Shown here piece after piece: positions 1-12,800 of a stretch of DNA of 64,000 nucleotides. Each line of letters starts with the position of its first letter. Positions within the stretch are counted from its first letter, which is position 1. A program made the translations under genes and the position numbers. Where the stretch lies: NCBI RefSeq assembly GCF_000764305.2, contig NW_025940701.1, positions 496,294 to 560,293 of the forward strand. Reading direction: 5' to 3'. Origin of the DNA: Hyalella azteca (lineage: Eukaryota; Arthropoda; Malacostraca; Amphipoda; Hyalellidae). The notes beneath the pieces were generated by a model that had not been told where the DNA came from, did not search any database, and saw only the letters and a program-made list of their open reading frames with translations.

Positions 1-3000
1 GCCTTCCCTGGACCGGCAGCTGTAGGTTATTACTTTATCATTATTAACTCGTTCTTACTTACGTTCACCGCCAGTGCGTATGCAGTGGATGGGCGTTCGC
101 TTGTGTGCGTAAGTTATGACCACAGAAACCGCGCCGCCTGTGGAACGCCGTTAAAGCTGAACGCTCACTCTCTTCATCGCTCGCGCTGCTTCTGCAGCCC
201 TGTCTGCTGCCGTCACTTGCTCCCTGTCTGCTGCCGTCACTAGTTCTCTGTCTGCTGCTCCTTCAGCCCTGTCTGCTGCTCCTTCAGCCCTGTCTGCTGC
301 TTCTTCAGCCCTGTCTGCTGCTCCTTCAGCCCTGTCTGCTGCTCCTTCAGCCCTGTCTGCTGCTCCTTCATTGCTGACTGCTGCCATCACCAGCTCCCTG
401 TCTGTCGTCACTGCCAAATTCGGGCCGAAGTCGCTACTGCCTGGGCTTAATTGTCTCAAGGTGTAGCTCTGCTACTTCTACTTCTGGTCAAAATCACTGT
501 TGCTGCTGTTTTTTCACTGATGCTGGTGTCATTACTCGATCATTGTTCCCATTCCGGTAGTATTTAATGCTTCTACTGCAGTCTATTTTTTGACGCGTTA
601 ACTACTGCCATTGCTGCTAAACCAGTTGACCTTTGCACTTAGGTCAGGGGGTACGAAGATCTCTCCTGAGCGGGCGTTCAGACTGCAGATTGGACATCTT
701 GATTTAAGTTTTTTGTATCGTTCAAGCAAATCGTTGGATAGTTGATAATTCATGTTTTTTAACATTGTCACGAGATGATATTATTGGACATCTTGGTTCT
801 GATAGACACAGTTCTATTCAAAATTGAAGTTTATCGCAAAAGGACCTTTCGTAAAATTTATTGAATACTTACGTTTTTTTTCATCCTTCAACCAACTCGT
901 TTGTTAGTTGATTACTAATGTTTTTTATACCATTGTCACGACGTGATCTTATCCACAATTTTAGTTTCCGATGTAATCTCTAACATTTCATATGTTTATT
1001 TGCTATCGAAAGCATGTTCCTAATTTCTCGTTATGGTGAACTTCTTGTCTCGTGGTTCAAAGAGACATCGTGCGGTAAACGAACCCGTTCACCAAGCAGA
1101 AGCTGCTTACAAGATTCGTCTCATCACTTGGCTGTTCACGTTGGTTCAATGAACCTACTTAGCATTTAAACTAAAAATACACATTGAGGGTGAAAGTTTG
1201 CTCGTCGCGTCGAAATGGGTCTCTGTTGATCTTTGAACTGCATTGCCCGAATCGACGCTTCATTTGACATTCGCATGCAGTAAAGAATGGAGAAGAGAGA
1301 GGAAAACTTCTATACTATTTGTTCCTGTACGCGAGTATAATTGATATTCAGAAGTTGCCGTACGACTTTATCACTGAACTAGAGCACCTTGAATTGAAAC
1401 GAGTTACGAAAATTTGTAGAGCTTCTTGTACAATACCGTAAAAAATCAAAATTTTATTGTGATATATTAAATCCATTCATTGCTTCAGCTAGCAGCTGCG
1501 TCTTCATGCGGTCACATTCATGTTTATCTTCGTTCACGCTATTATTGTGTATGGGCTTCTGGTAGAGGGTCTGGAACGACCAGCACTTTTCTCTCTGCAA
1601 ATGTCGACTTCATTTAGATGGTCGCCCCTCAGTTCTGCGGCACTCAACTTGAGTGATGACGCAGCATGTGACCTTTAAGGCTTTAGGTTCAGGTTCTTCA
1701 TGAAGATCTCAGCCTCATTACTGATGGAAACTTCTAATGAGATATCCAAACTTGGGAACATTTTGGACTGCCTGTATAGCGAACTTCCTCAACTTGCATG
1801 CTGATGTCTTTCTCTTTTTCTGTGTAATTCTGTAGATGAGGCTGTTGAGTTTACATTAGAACAGATGTAGTACTTATAATTGACGGCAAGCTTTGTAGTT
1901 AATATCCAATCTATTCTTCATTAGTGCTTTCAAACTTCCTATTACGCAGCTAATTGGTATTATGCATTCATATAGTGTGAAAATATTGTCTCCCCGAAGT
2001 ATTACTCCAGGGTTAGCTGGAGGGCTAATTCAATTATCAGGAAAGGAAATTTCCGTTTTCGTGTTCAATAAAACAAAAATTGTTTTATTACACTGTCCTG
2101 TCAGAAAACAGAAAGAAACATGCATAAACTTTCATCAAAATCAAATTCATTGACAACTTAAAGTTCTATGTAGTAAAGGTTTGTCGAAAACGCTGCTGAT
2201 GTATACTGCCGCCCGTAGCTCATCTCCGTAAACAACTATTTATTAAAAAACAATGAGAGTGCAAGATACTCACTTTCTTATCGCAGCTGTCAAAGATATT
2301 CTGTTAGGTGTGTGCAATTGCAGTCATCTGAATATTTTAAATGTTCAGCCATGGTTGTTTCGGGAACTATCAACTATCACTGTTGTATGTTACAATAACG
2401 AGACCTCTAGTTAGCGATGTTTGGCGGTATAATTGCATGCATTAAGGAAAAATATTGGCAGCGTTGTTTTGCAAATTTGAATTTGCAAAAGAATTGTAGC
2501 AATGCTAATGACCTGGCCTTTCTTGGTAATGATATCGAGGTTCTAGATCTCTAAATGCAATGGTAAGAAAAGCTTATAAAGGTTTGATGTGTGGAGTCGA
2601 CAAAAGTATTATTAAAGCGACAATTGACGCTTGTGTTACGACGCTTGTGGCAGCTTGAAAGTTTATTACGCAGTTTGAATTATCTCTCAAAGTAGGAGAT
2701 AAAGAGATGCACGAAATTCAATATTTTAACATTCCATAAACAATATATGTCTACAAATACGCCATGAAAATGTTAAACTTAATCGCAGAACCAGGCATTT
2801 TTGCCCTCAATGGTTGTTTGTATGCAGGTATATTATCGAGACGCTGTCTCTATATGCTGCTCACGAGGCGCAGTGATGTTTCTACGATGTTGTTTTGATT
2901 TATTGCATACAATTCTGCATTTAATAAAATTTGAAAAATTCGTAAAATTTAATTCATGATTCGGAAAAAACTCGCGCTTGACTCTTAAGATGGTGCTAAA

Positions 3001-5900
3001 GACTTTTCAAGCGAAGTCATGATCTCATTCTGAGATAACTCTAAAGTCTAAATCTTATTTGGATTACATAACATATATAAACACTATGTACATGCATGTA
3101 TAGGTGTGTATAATACATATATCCGCAAACCCTTCTTCGCAAAGGTCACAAGCAGAATGAAACGTTTATGCAGAACTTGTGTATGTTATTAAGTAATTTG
3201 CTTCACTTACTTTCCTCGATAAATGATCATGCCAACAGGTTCAACTTGAGCTTGAAAATGAGACGACTACTCGCTGATTATATGGGAGCTAAATTTATTC
3301 ATTGTCCCTCGCAGAAGAATGTGGGCCAAAATAGTCTCCCCTCATTTGTTCATTATTTGTTATTTTTCATATGCATTATTGCTTCGATCAGGCACCGCTT
3401 GAGGTCGGTAGACCACGGTGAAGTCATCGATTATTTTTTCACGGAATTTATTTTTCATAAAATTATTTGTATTCACATTTGATTTCGTATTTATTCGCCT
3501 CTTTCAAGATTTTTTTTTGTATTATTTTGCATTGATCCTCGTATAATATTTTATTTGCAAGCTCATCTGTATTTGACAACCGAATTTGCGATGCAACTTC
3601 GTATTTTTAGCGCATTTTCTCATTTATGGAAAAAATGCCCTGTTGTGCTCGTCATGTCCGGCCGTCTGTCCGTGACCTCAAGTTTTCGTCGACGAGAAAA
3701 TGCGCTCTCTGTGACTCACAGCAGTGAGTACCGAGTTATATTTTCTTAATTGTTCACTTTTCAAATCAGTAAATTCATAGGTAGCATCTATTTTGTTGAT
3801 ATTGATTATAAGTTTATTTTTGGTTGAATGTTCACTGCTACGAATTGGTGCAGCCCTCGCTGTTGGAAGCCTGCCAGAAGCAGGCGCGGTGCTGCCAGAC
3901 CGTCGAGCAGCTCTCGAGTCTTCTCAGAATTATGCTTCTACAGCCCTTAATTGGCTCGTTCACATTATTGATCATGATCATATTCCTACATGAATAGCGA
4001 CACGAAAACTCATAGTTACATAGTTACACTTTATTTTTATATAAACCTTAATAGAACACCTTAATTTTTTTAAAAAATAAAATGCTGGAATTTGCTTCCT
4101 AGTTTCAGGAAACTCCCTTCTTACACACTTCCTTTGAGTGTTGCATACATAATTTTACACCTTCATTATACGAAATTTGGGCGGTTAACGTGATGAAATT
4201 AAATGTTTACCGTGTTTATACTTCACCATTTTCTACCTCAACAACTTTTCTGAAAAATGTTTGAGATTTGTGCATTTTCTGTAGAAAAGGCACATGATTG
4301 AAAATGTCTCCCTAGCCATTTCTTTACGAAATAATTCATTTTTATGTTGAATTTTTTGCGCTCTGACATAACTAAGCCGCGATAACGATTTGCTTTGGCT
4401 AGCCTTTGCGTTCCGTCTTTATCCGCAGCAACATTAGTTTGGCGATTAGATAGCGCTTGCATTTAGTGTAGCTTCAGTACAACTTCCTCGTGAACTAATC
4501 ATCATTAGTCACGCCATTGTCTCCAGCCTGATATTAGGTCTATTTTTTGCATTCCTGTGTTTGCATTCCGCGGCCGCGGTATTATCTGGATTGATTTGCA
4601 ATTATGCTTGTTGCCAGAGTCCGATAATATATCAGCAATAGACAGAGGTTATTTACCTTGAAAATATTTTCTAACCTTGAAGGTCTAGCCGTGAAATAAA
4701 CCAAAGCTAGACATAATCGGAAACAGCTGCGTCGTCCTCGATATTGCTAACATCAGTCCCGATTTTGCTAATATTTTACAATGACTCCGCGTTATCGAGT
4801 TCCGTTCCGTTCAATTTCCGTGGTTCTACTGTAGTATTAAACGGTGCAAAAAAAAGTTAACAGTCGACTAGCATTGTCCCTCTGTTTGCGATATTGCCTT
4901 TCCAGTCTTTGGCTAGTAATTGACCTTTACAGTCAATACCCATATTAAAGAAGCACTTAAATTGGAACCTGATATACACACTGTTAGACGATCCATTTGC
5001 ATTATTTTTCCAGCATGCATGTTATTTTTGTTACTTTAATTTCAAAGGCACGTGTGATGCCGGATCACTCCATGTGCGGCAAGTTCCACGTCGTAGTGTC
5101 GACCGCAATCATGTCTCGGGTTGTGAGAGTGAGCGTTAGGTTCCCTTACTCCTTAATATAATTTACCGCTGCTGGTGGCTTCCAGTAAGTAGGCAATATC
5201 TTACAGACCACTTGGCGCCGTAATCTCTCCGCTGCAAGTCGCATTACACGCTCTGCGCTCAACCGAAATTTCTACTTAGTGGAGTTGAAAGATGTTTGTT
5301 CTTAGAGTCAGCCGGTTCTCGGGGGCCAGATAATAGCCTGCTGAATTTTCAAGAAAATTAGATGAGAGCTATGCTGTCGAGGAAAAATATTCTACATAGA
5401 TTCCGTGTTTCATCGGAGCTTGAATGCAGCGTTTATAGGAAGTACGTGGTTTATTAAAGCCTCAATTTCGCAGTGCGTGACATTCCATGTTTTTTTAGAG
5501 CTTGAGGGTAACGCTTGCAGAGATTTAATGTTTTTTTTCATATTTGAGTGCCTCATTCGCTGGGGTTCCATGTTTTCACAGTGCTTGAAGTTAGCGTTTG
5601 CCGAGATTCCATTTTCGTGGAGCGCTCAGCCTCAGCGACCACAACCTACGCCATCCAGTTCCTCTCAAATTCCATTTTTCGCTCCGCCCTTCTTACTATC
5701 TCGTAATTTCCGTTTCAAAATTGATTTATCCATACCCGGTTGCAGTTAAGTGACCTAATACTCAGAACATTTCTCTTTTAATTTCGAATCATCTACATAT
5801 GTCTCATCATTATCGACTGAGTGTTCAGTTCCGGAAAATTGCGTCGTATTGAGATGGGGGACATTTTCCATTTTTCCTCCGCACTGGGGCTGCTCGGCGT
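1..5900. other. Upstream DNA, no supported gene
   Basis: Apart from the minisatellite at 195-400 this is AT-rich sequence with scattered short frames. An exon-like island at 3853-3940 (+) reads LVQPSLLEACQKQ and RCCQTVEQLSSLL after a GGTGCAG acceptor-like site, but it has no convincing donor. I do not call a gene. Confidence 0.5.
195..400. repeat. 21-bp minisatellite
   Basis: About nine copies of CTGTCTGCTGCTCCTTCAGC plus one base, with a few variants (GCCGTCAC in place of GCTCCTTC). The period is a multiple of three, so it leaves an artificial minus-strand frame rich in AADRAEG. It is not a gene. Confidence 0.85.
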
Positions 5901-5924
5901 CTGCGCAGCGCCGTTCAACGCGCG

Positions 5925-5965
5925 CTGGCGCTCAGTCGCTGCCAGTCTAGAGACGACCGCTTCGG
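5925..5965 (+). promoter_or_regulatory. Weak initiator-like core promoter candidate
   Basis: A locally GC-rich patch (about 5880-5970) contains TCAGTC, the arthropod initiator consensus, at 5932, followed by AGACGA at 5951. It lies 2.5 kb upstream of the RUSC-like start codon. The DPE-like motif is not at the standard +28 spacing and no TATA box is present, so this is only a candidate. Confidence 0.15.
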
Positions 5966-7129
5966 GATGAGGGTGTGTGCTATAGCTCTTCTTGTGGCCA
6001 ACACCCTGTTGAAGGGCCTTTTGCCATATTCTAATCCTATGGCTGGGCCATTTTAAGAATGAAATTGTTTGTGTGGTGATGACGAAGTATTGAACAGAGT
6101 GTGGTGAGGCCGATGTGTTCTAGGAGCGTCACTGTGCAGGATTAACTCGATGAGACAGACGCATGGCTGACTCAATGCGCGAACTCGCATTACTCTCCGG
6201 CCTTGCGTCTCAGAGGACACACTTGACATTTATTACGTGAAAATGAATTATTCTAAGACCTAAGTCAATCAAAGAAAACTGCTAAGTTATAAAAAGGAAA
6301 TTGGTGTTTTTAAACTCGCCGTTATTGAAAAATTCATAAGGCGACTCAAACAATAGCCTGAATAGGATTATTTACATGTATAGGGTACGGTAGCTCAAAT
6401 ACTGTGCTGCTGATATTTAGAATAGGACCTTCGAATATTTTGCATTTATTCGTCGAGCTTAGTTATCTGCGAAAAATCAGAATTTTTGGCAATCGAGATG
6501 ATTTAATGTTTTTGAATTGTTATTTTTGCATTTTTTTCCCGTGGTTGCGGTTGAGCTTGTGTTGTTAAACACGATATTTTTTAGCAACATAAAATGTCGT
6601 GTTTCTTGTCTATATACAGCCATTACCTCAAAATTAAAATACTGTACACTTAGCGCAACGTTCAAAATCAGTTATCTTCATGTGTTCTTTCCTGGAGATG
6701 TTGCAAACTTAGCTTATCTGGATTAATGTTAGTTTTTATATGCAGTTTTAGCCCCCAGACGATGATGTCACGGATCAGAGACGGTTGATGGCTTTAACAG
6801 ATCAACTAAATCTCATGTCCGGTCACTGCCTTGCCCTGCACAAACTCTCGTCTACGCAAAGCGCAATGTCTTGGAACTATTTTCTCCGGAATATGCATCC
6901 AAATAACAATTGTTTCTTGGCTCAAAAAAAATTTAAATCGGTTCACCCTGCAGCACTTGCCGTTATTTGAAAAAACCGTTAGTATTAAAGTAAATTATGT
7001 TATAAGACGTGTTGTGCCCGCTATCTTCTGGACATAGTAGAGCCAGTCTCAGAGCGCCATACTGCGCAGAAGGGAATGTTTGGGGAGGCTTTATCAAAGC
7101 TGCCTGTTTGTTGAGCTTATCAGTGGCTC

Positions 7130-7402
7130 CTGCTCTGCCACTGAGAGTGTAGACCTTGTCTCTGAGCCTCAGTGCCACTGAACTTCTGTCCTTCACTGCT
7201 CTGTCACTGAGAGTGTGTATCTTGCCTCTGAGCCTCAGTGCCACTGAACTTCTGTCCTTCACTGCTCTGCCACTGAGAGTGTGTATCTTTCCTCTGAGCC
7301 GCAGTGCCACTGAACTTCTGTCCTTCACTGCTCTGCCACTGATAGTGTGGATCTTTTCCTCTGAGCCGTAGTGCCACTGAACTTCTGTCCTTCACTGGCT
7401 CA
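7130..7402. repeat. 66-bp minisatellite
   Basis: About four copies of a 66-bp unit containing CTGCCACTGAGAGTGTGT and GCCACTGAACTTCTGTCC. The copies differ at only a few positions. 66 is a multiple of three, so both strands carry open frames that are artefacts of the repeat. Confidence 0.85.
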
Positions 7403-7570
7403 GCTGCCACGTTGCTATGCCACTGAGAAATGTTTAGGTTCCTACTCCCTCAAACTGAACTGGTCGTAACGAGGATCAAAATCGAAGCTCATTTAACTGA
7501 ACTGCAATGTTTTGAGATTGAGAAACGTAGGGTACCATTGAATCCTCGCAATTGATTTTTCGGTTTCTTG

Positions 7571-7646
7571 ACCAATAATGAATTTACCAATAAGACTTTC
7601 ACCAATAATGAATTCACCAATAAGACTTTCACCAATAATGAATTAA
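7571..7646. repeat. 30-bp short tandem repeat
   Basis: About two and a half copies of TTTCACCAATAATGAATT + CACCAATAAGAC, nearly perfect. Confidence 0.8.
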
Positions 7647-8496
7647 TTTCAAAAATTTAAAAGGAAAGAAAAGATCAAGCAAATTAACCATAATTTCTTT
7701 GATGTACTTTCTTTACTTTTAAATCCTTGATTAATTTTTTATTTGAGCCAACTAGTGAATGAATTGCTTATATACAAATTCTACGATATGATTTATTAGT
7801 AATTTTCTCATGTGTTTCCTCCACAGAAAGACTCTGACGGTCAGTATTCCTATTATACAGTATCCTACGCCTCGTGCCAAATCCCGCGACTCAGGTGTTA
7901 TTTGCTAGCACAACCCCGCTGTGAACACGATAAACTTCCTGATTTATCGCTAGTTTGGCATCACGTACATGTTCCTTAGATTGGGTTTCTAAACTTACAG
8001 TTCTCAAAGCCTTTGGTGTTTGTCTCGTAACTTCGGCTTTGTCGAGCGATCGTTTCGGCCTTATAAGGAGAGTAACTTTGTCGAGTTCCATGTTAAACAA
8101 TTCTGATTCAAGTATTTGGTGGTTTAAGCTTTTACTGCAGCGTGATAATATCGTCACTTTGAGCCTTAAGTCATAGTAGAGCGTATTCGAAACATTGTTA
8201 ACAAAAATGTTTATATTTTGGTGTTAATCGAACTCTGTTTGCTGTTGTCTAAAATTGTTATATACTATTGTAAAAGGAAAAAAGTCTGCTGTGAAGTGTT
8301 TCTCCTTTGCTTTTGAGAGAAACAATCGTTCTCTAGGCATTTTCTAATTCATGAATTTGAATGATGGCACGATGTGCATTTGGTTCAGCTGATTATTTGC
8401 TATTCATCCTCGTGAATCCGCAAATGAAGCGGAAATCATCTCTGTTTTAAAGAATCGACAACAAAATAACTGCGTGATTTTAAGAAGCCCAACACA

Positions 8497-9886
8497 ATGC
8501 CTCAAGCACAAGAAGTTTCCATTCAAGCTCCCCTGCGAGCTCCTCATCGCCTCAACAACAATAACGACGGGGAACTGCTTCTCCTAACTAAGGACAAGCC
8601 GCTTGGTGGATGGGACGATGCTCCTGGCAGTCCCCACCGTGTGCCGTTGATCTCGAATAACAACGGCAGCCCAAGACTTACAAACAGGATTGCAAATATA
8701 TACGGGCTTGGCAAACAGCAGCCTCAAGTTATCGCCTCGCCCCACGGCAGCCCACGTCACAGAGCTTTGGCCAGGCTCACGAAGCCAGCACAAGAAATAG
8801 TGCGCAAAGTCATCAATCTTCCTCCAAAAACTGAGCCCCTGGAACCTGCGAGTCCAAAGCTCAGCCGTAAGATCAGCCGCGAAGACGCCAAAGAAATTGA
8901 GGAGATTTTGTCTATTCCGAGAATCGGTTTAAGCAGCCCTAAACATAATTTTTATTTGAATCAGTCTGGCAATCCATCTCCAGGGTATCATAACCCTTAC
9001 CAGCAAACGCAAGCCGGTGTTATAAAGAGTCCTTTCACCCCCACCAGAGAAACGAAGTTTCGATACGAACACCTTAGTCCCAAGCCAGTCGTTGATAATA
9101 ACCATGTCAATTCAAGGCTTCCGGTTAGTCCTCGTCGCTTTTTCTCTTCTCGCGAAAGTCTCTTGGAAAACGATACAAGCGAGGGTCTAAATTGTGTCAA
9201 TGAAAATGAACGGTGTGACAGCCGAAATGATTCTCGGCTGAAATCAAGACTCCCTGTTAAATTATTGCATTTAAAAGAACTTAAATACATGCGTCCAAGC
9301 TCCCCGGGTATAACCGACTGTGAAGATGACATCAGCAATAACAAAGAGTCACTGCGTCCCTCCGCGAATATGAGAAGTGATCGCGTGACGAATTGCAACA
9401 CTAACATTTTAATCAATGATATAGCTTGTAGTGTTCAGTCATCAGCGTCTAGCAGTAACGTTAAGGAGCCCGCTGATGTTGACTCAAACCATTCCCAATT
9501 GACAGACGATCCTAAACAACGGAGCGGTTGCCAATATTCCCGTGATTGGAACTCTGCTGAGTTCTCGATGACCAATGACAACTCGACGTCTTGGAACTCC
9601 GCCGGCAGTGAATCTGATCAAAAAATGAGTGTCGAAGAAAAGGTTTCCATCAAGAAAAGTTCTGAAGACTCGATGAGACCGAGAACCAACAGCTTTGGTT
9701 CTTGGTCGCATTCAAACGCATCGGCTGACAAGTCCAGCGCGGCGAGTCTTGGAAACTCGACGGCCGGGGTAGAGATGATACCGAGCGACACTGACTCGGG
9801 GTTGGCAGAATCCTTGTCTTCTAAGATGGTGCTGATCAAGTGCAAAGGCGGCACTTATCTCTCGCGGATCTTCCTCAATAATGGAG
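8497..9886 (+). CDS. RUSC-like gene, exon 1 (start codon)
   Basis: Open for 463 codons plus one base. It starts at the first ATG after an in-frame TAA at 8467 and ends at donor GTAGGT (9887). The encoded segment is Ser/Pro/Arg/Asn rich with many SP, SPR and SPK dipeptides (possible proline-directed phosphorylation sites) and no recognised fold; a short more ordered stretch near residue 445-460 contains LIKCKGGTYLSRIF. Codon use is even and unlike the AT-rich flanks, so this is a real coding exon. The ORF runs on into the intron for 53 bases before a stop, but the donor and the in-phase junction with 26412 argue for splicing. A 5' UTR exon further upstream is possible and was not located. Confidence 0.8.
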
Positions 9887-12800
9887 GTAGGTGTTCGGGA
9901 TCTTCATTTGTCATAAGAACAGCTGTCGACTTTGTTTGAATGTAAGCAGAATTCCTAATTTCTTAGTGTTAGTCAAATTTACTGCGATAGAGTTTGCATT
10001 TTATCCAGGCTTCTTAATATTCTGTAAACAATATATTAGAAATATTATCTATGATAACGACGAAGTATGCAACCTCCGCGGTCTTCGATGTTGCTTTCTT
10101 TCTTATCGAGCACTCGACGCGCAGAATTATCTTCTGTTCTGGGTGATGTAAATTATACTGGCATCTTAATTTAAGCCTAGAAACTTGCCTTACAAGCGTG
10201 CTGGTTGCCAAGGTTGGCTTTGTGATCAAAATTAGAAGGATTGATATGACAGACCATCTTGAGTGTCTTGCCTTATTTGATCGTGGCGTTGTGTTGTCAG
10301 GGTGGGACAAGCTTTAGAACACGTCCGTTTAAGGTGAGCCCATGATCCACTTACACACCTTAACTTAACCTAACCTAACCTAATTGCAGCTGTAATGTAC
10401 GAAACTACGAACCTTGTGTGGGCGTCGCTTGTCATGCCGTCTGTTGCGTGTCAAGTGTCAACCTATAGCATACAAGCTCGTATGCTTTAACGCTCCTCGT
10501 TTGTTATAATTTTCATGTTTCTTTGAAATATTCAACGAGATAATAAATTCCGTTGAGTCTTTATTATTTATATTTAATATTATCAATCATATTCCGGCAA
10601 TATTTTATGACAGTTAGAAAAAAAAAAACATTTTTGAAGCGCTTCGTTGTTCGTGTTGAGGGGCATTTAATAAATACTTGTTTTTATGCCTGTTTTGACT
10701 TTCATTTCATTTACTCGAGTTTGACATCTAATCATTCATCTAACTAGTTGCTTTCGTATGAGAACAACTAGGTGTTTTAATTGTGCCATTGCTTGTTTTT
10801 AGCGAGATACAGATTGAGAAATGCCAATAATTCGATGCAAATTTCACACTCTCTAAGCAGAGTCGCCAGCTCGGGAAAAGAACGGTGTAGTCCAGCACTG
10901 TCGCATCGATGCACGGTGCTGATAACGTCATTACAACAAATGGACATCCCCTTACACGGGAAGCTCAGTTCTTGCAAGCAGGCTGTGAGGCTCTTACCTA
11001 AATTGCTGTCCATTGTCGCCACAAGATAATTTTCTTTCCGTCAAAGTCCTGGACAATTTGAAAGATCGAAGCTATTTTGAGATTTAAATTTTTTTAGACG
11101 TAGATTCATGTTTTTTCTGTATTTGACTGGTAATCCGTATTTGATTGGTGTTGCTATATATGACTGTTGATCCTATATCTAGTACTATAATTTATATTAT
11201 CATATCATATTATAATCATTTTGAACTCTAGGAAACATGCCGGCTTATCCAAACCAGTCTGCTTATACGATCGAGTAGTGAGGTTTGCATATCATTTGTT
11301 TTACTTGATCGAATTTTTGACATCAGGAATTATTGATACTTTTCTTTTTATGTGTTAATTTCTATTGATGTTGGTCGTAATGACGAACGCTACAAAGTGC
11401 CGTTACTGTATTTTGTTGGTACACGAAACAAAATCAAGATATGATGCTCGAAAGCGTTTTTGTGATACTCGTACGAAATTTGGATTCGGATGTAAAAATA
11501 ATTAAATTATTTGCCTCTCTTTCACCGTGGAAATTTCGCACACGTTATTTGAATTCATCAAATTGGAGAACCTAGGCACCCAGCTAACCAGCTCGATCTG
11601 TAGGATGAATAGGTTGATAGATAACTAACTTCCATCGTTTCGGCTGACGTCACGACAACATTCTTAAAAGAATCCTCTCACACTCGTAATAAAAATAATA
11701 TAAATGTTATACCTTAATGTTAAATAATGTTAAATTTCTTTTTATATGATGGCGGCTGGACCACATAAGTCATATGTGACTATGGCCTCCATGTACGATT
11801 GTGTGTTGCCTTGTGCTTGACGAGTCTACAAATGCCAGTACACTTCCCAACTAAAGTGACCTCCGTCGCCCCTCTTACGGAACTGTTGTCGGTCTCTTGC
11901 TATATGGCATTGCCTACAGTCTACACTACACGAATCTCGCATCATGCCATTACCTACACAAAAGTCACTTCATGTCCTTTCACGTCGCTTCAGTTCCTAC
12001 AGAGATCGAGTTCCATATCAGTTCATACATGGATTGAACTTCATGCCAGATCATACAGAGATTGAACGAACTTCATGCTAGATTATACGGAGATCGAACT
12101 TCGTGCTCGCTTATGCAAAGATTGTACTTGATGTCAGTTATAATTCAGAAATCTAACTTATGTAAGTTGATGCTGAGGTTGAGTTTCGTGAAAATAGAGA
12201 AATTCTTGTCACTTTTTGTATATATTCTTTTGGTTTTGCCTACAGCACGTTTTCGCATTTCGTAAGCCTAGCCTGTCTATATATACCGAGCCTGGTGGTG
12301 CAATATATTGGTCGTTGAAAGAATAGATTGTTTACAAGTGTCTTCCACAAAGAAGATCAAAAGAATGTAAATATATAGTAGGACTGAGATATTTCAGACC
12401 GATATAAGCCAAGTTTTTCCTAGAATATCGGCATCTTGCCCATATTGATGATGAGTTTGGTAATATGGTAAAAATGTGCCATAATAACTAATATTGCGCC
12501 TGAAACAATTTTCGCAGGTTGCATCTGCTGACCTCATTTCCCTCAGAAACTGATTTGCCATTCATACATCAATTATATTATTACAGCTACAGAAACAGCT
12601 TTGGCATGAAAGAGTTGGCCGCGTCACTGCACTGGTAGAACGGTCAAGAGACAAAGGCCTTACTGTTTAATTTAACGGCCGTGTTTGTTTTGCTCCTCCT
12701 TGCAGCACATGGTTTGATTCTGCGTCATGATCCCGAGCTAATTGTCAGCTTACAATATATTTATGCGCAATTTCTTGTCATAATACTTTATGCTACTGTC

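Noticed and set aside
151..459. 102-codon minus-strand frame rich in AADRAEG
   Set aside because: It is the 21-bp minisatellite read in frame; no coding signal outside the repeat.
3168..3482. 104-codon + frame containing RRLLADYMGAKFIHCPSQKN
   Set aside because: Slightly protein-like in the middle, but no domain, no splice context and AT-rich ends; possibly a very old transposon trace, not enough to call.
7156..7410. Open frames on both strands with LSATELLSFTAL or VKDRSSVALRL
   Set aside because: 66-bp minisatellite with a period divisible by three; no gene context.
7891..8157. 88-codon minus-strand frame (FNMELDKVTLLIRPKRSLDK)
   Set aside because: Protein-like in part, but the opposite strand is also open and no splice sites or family were recognised.
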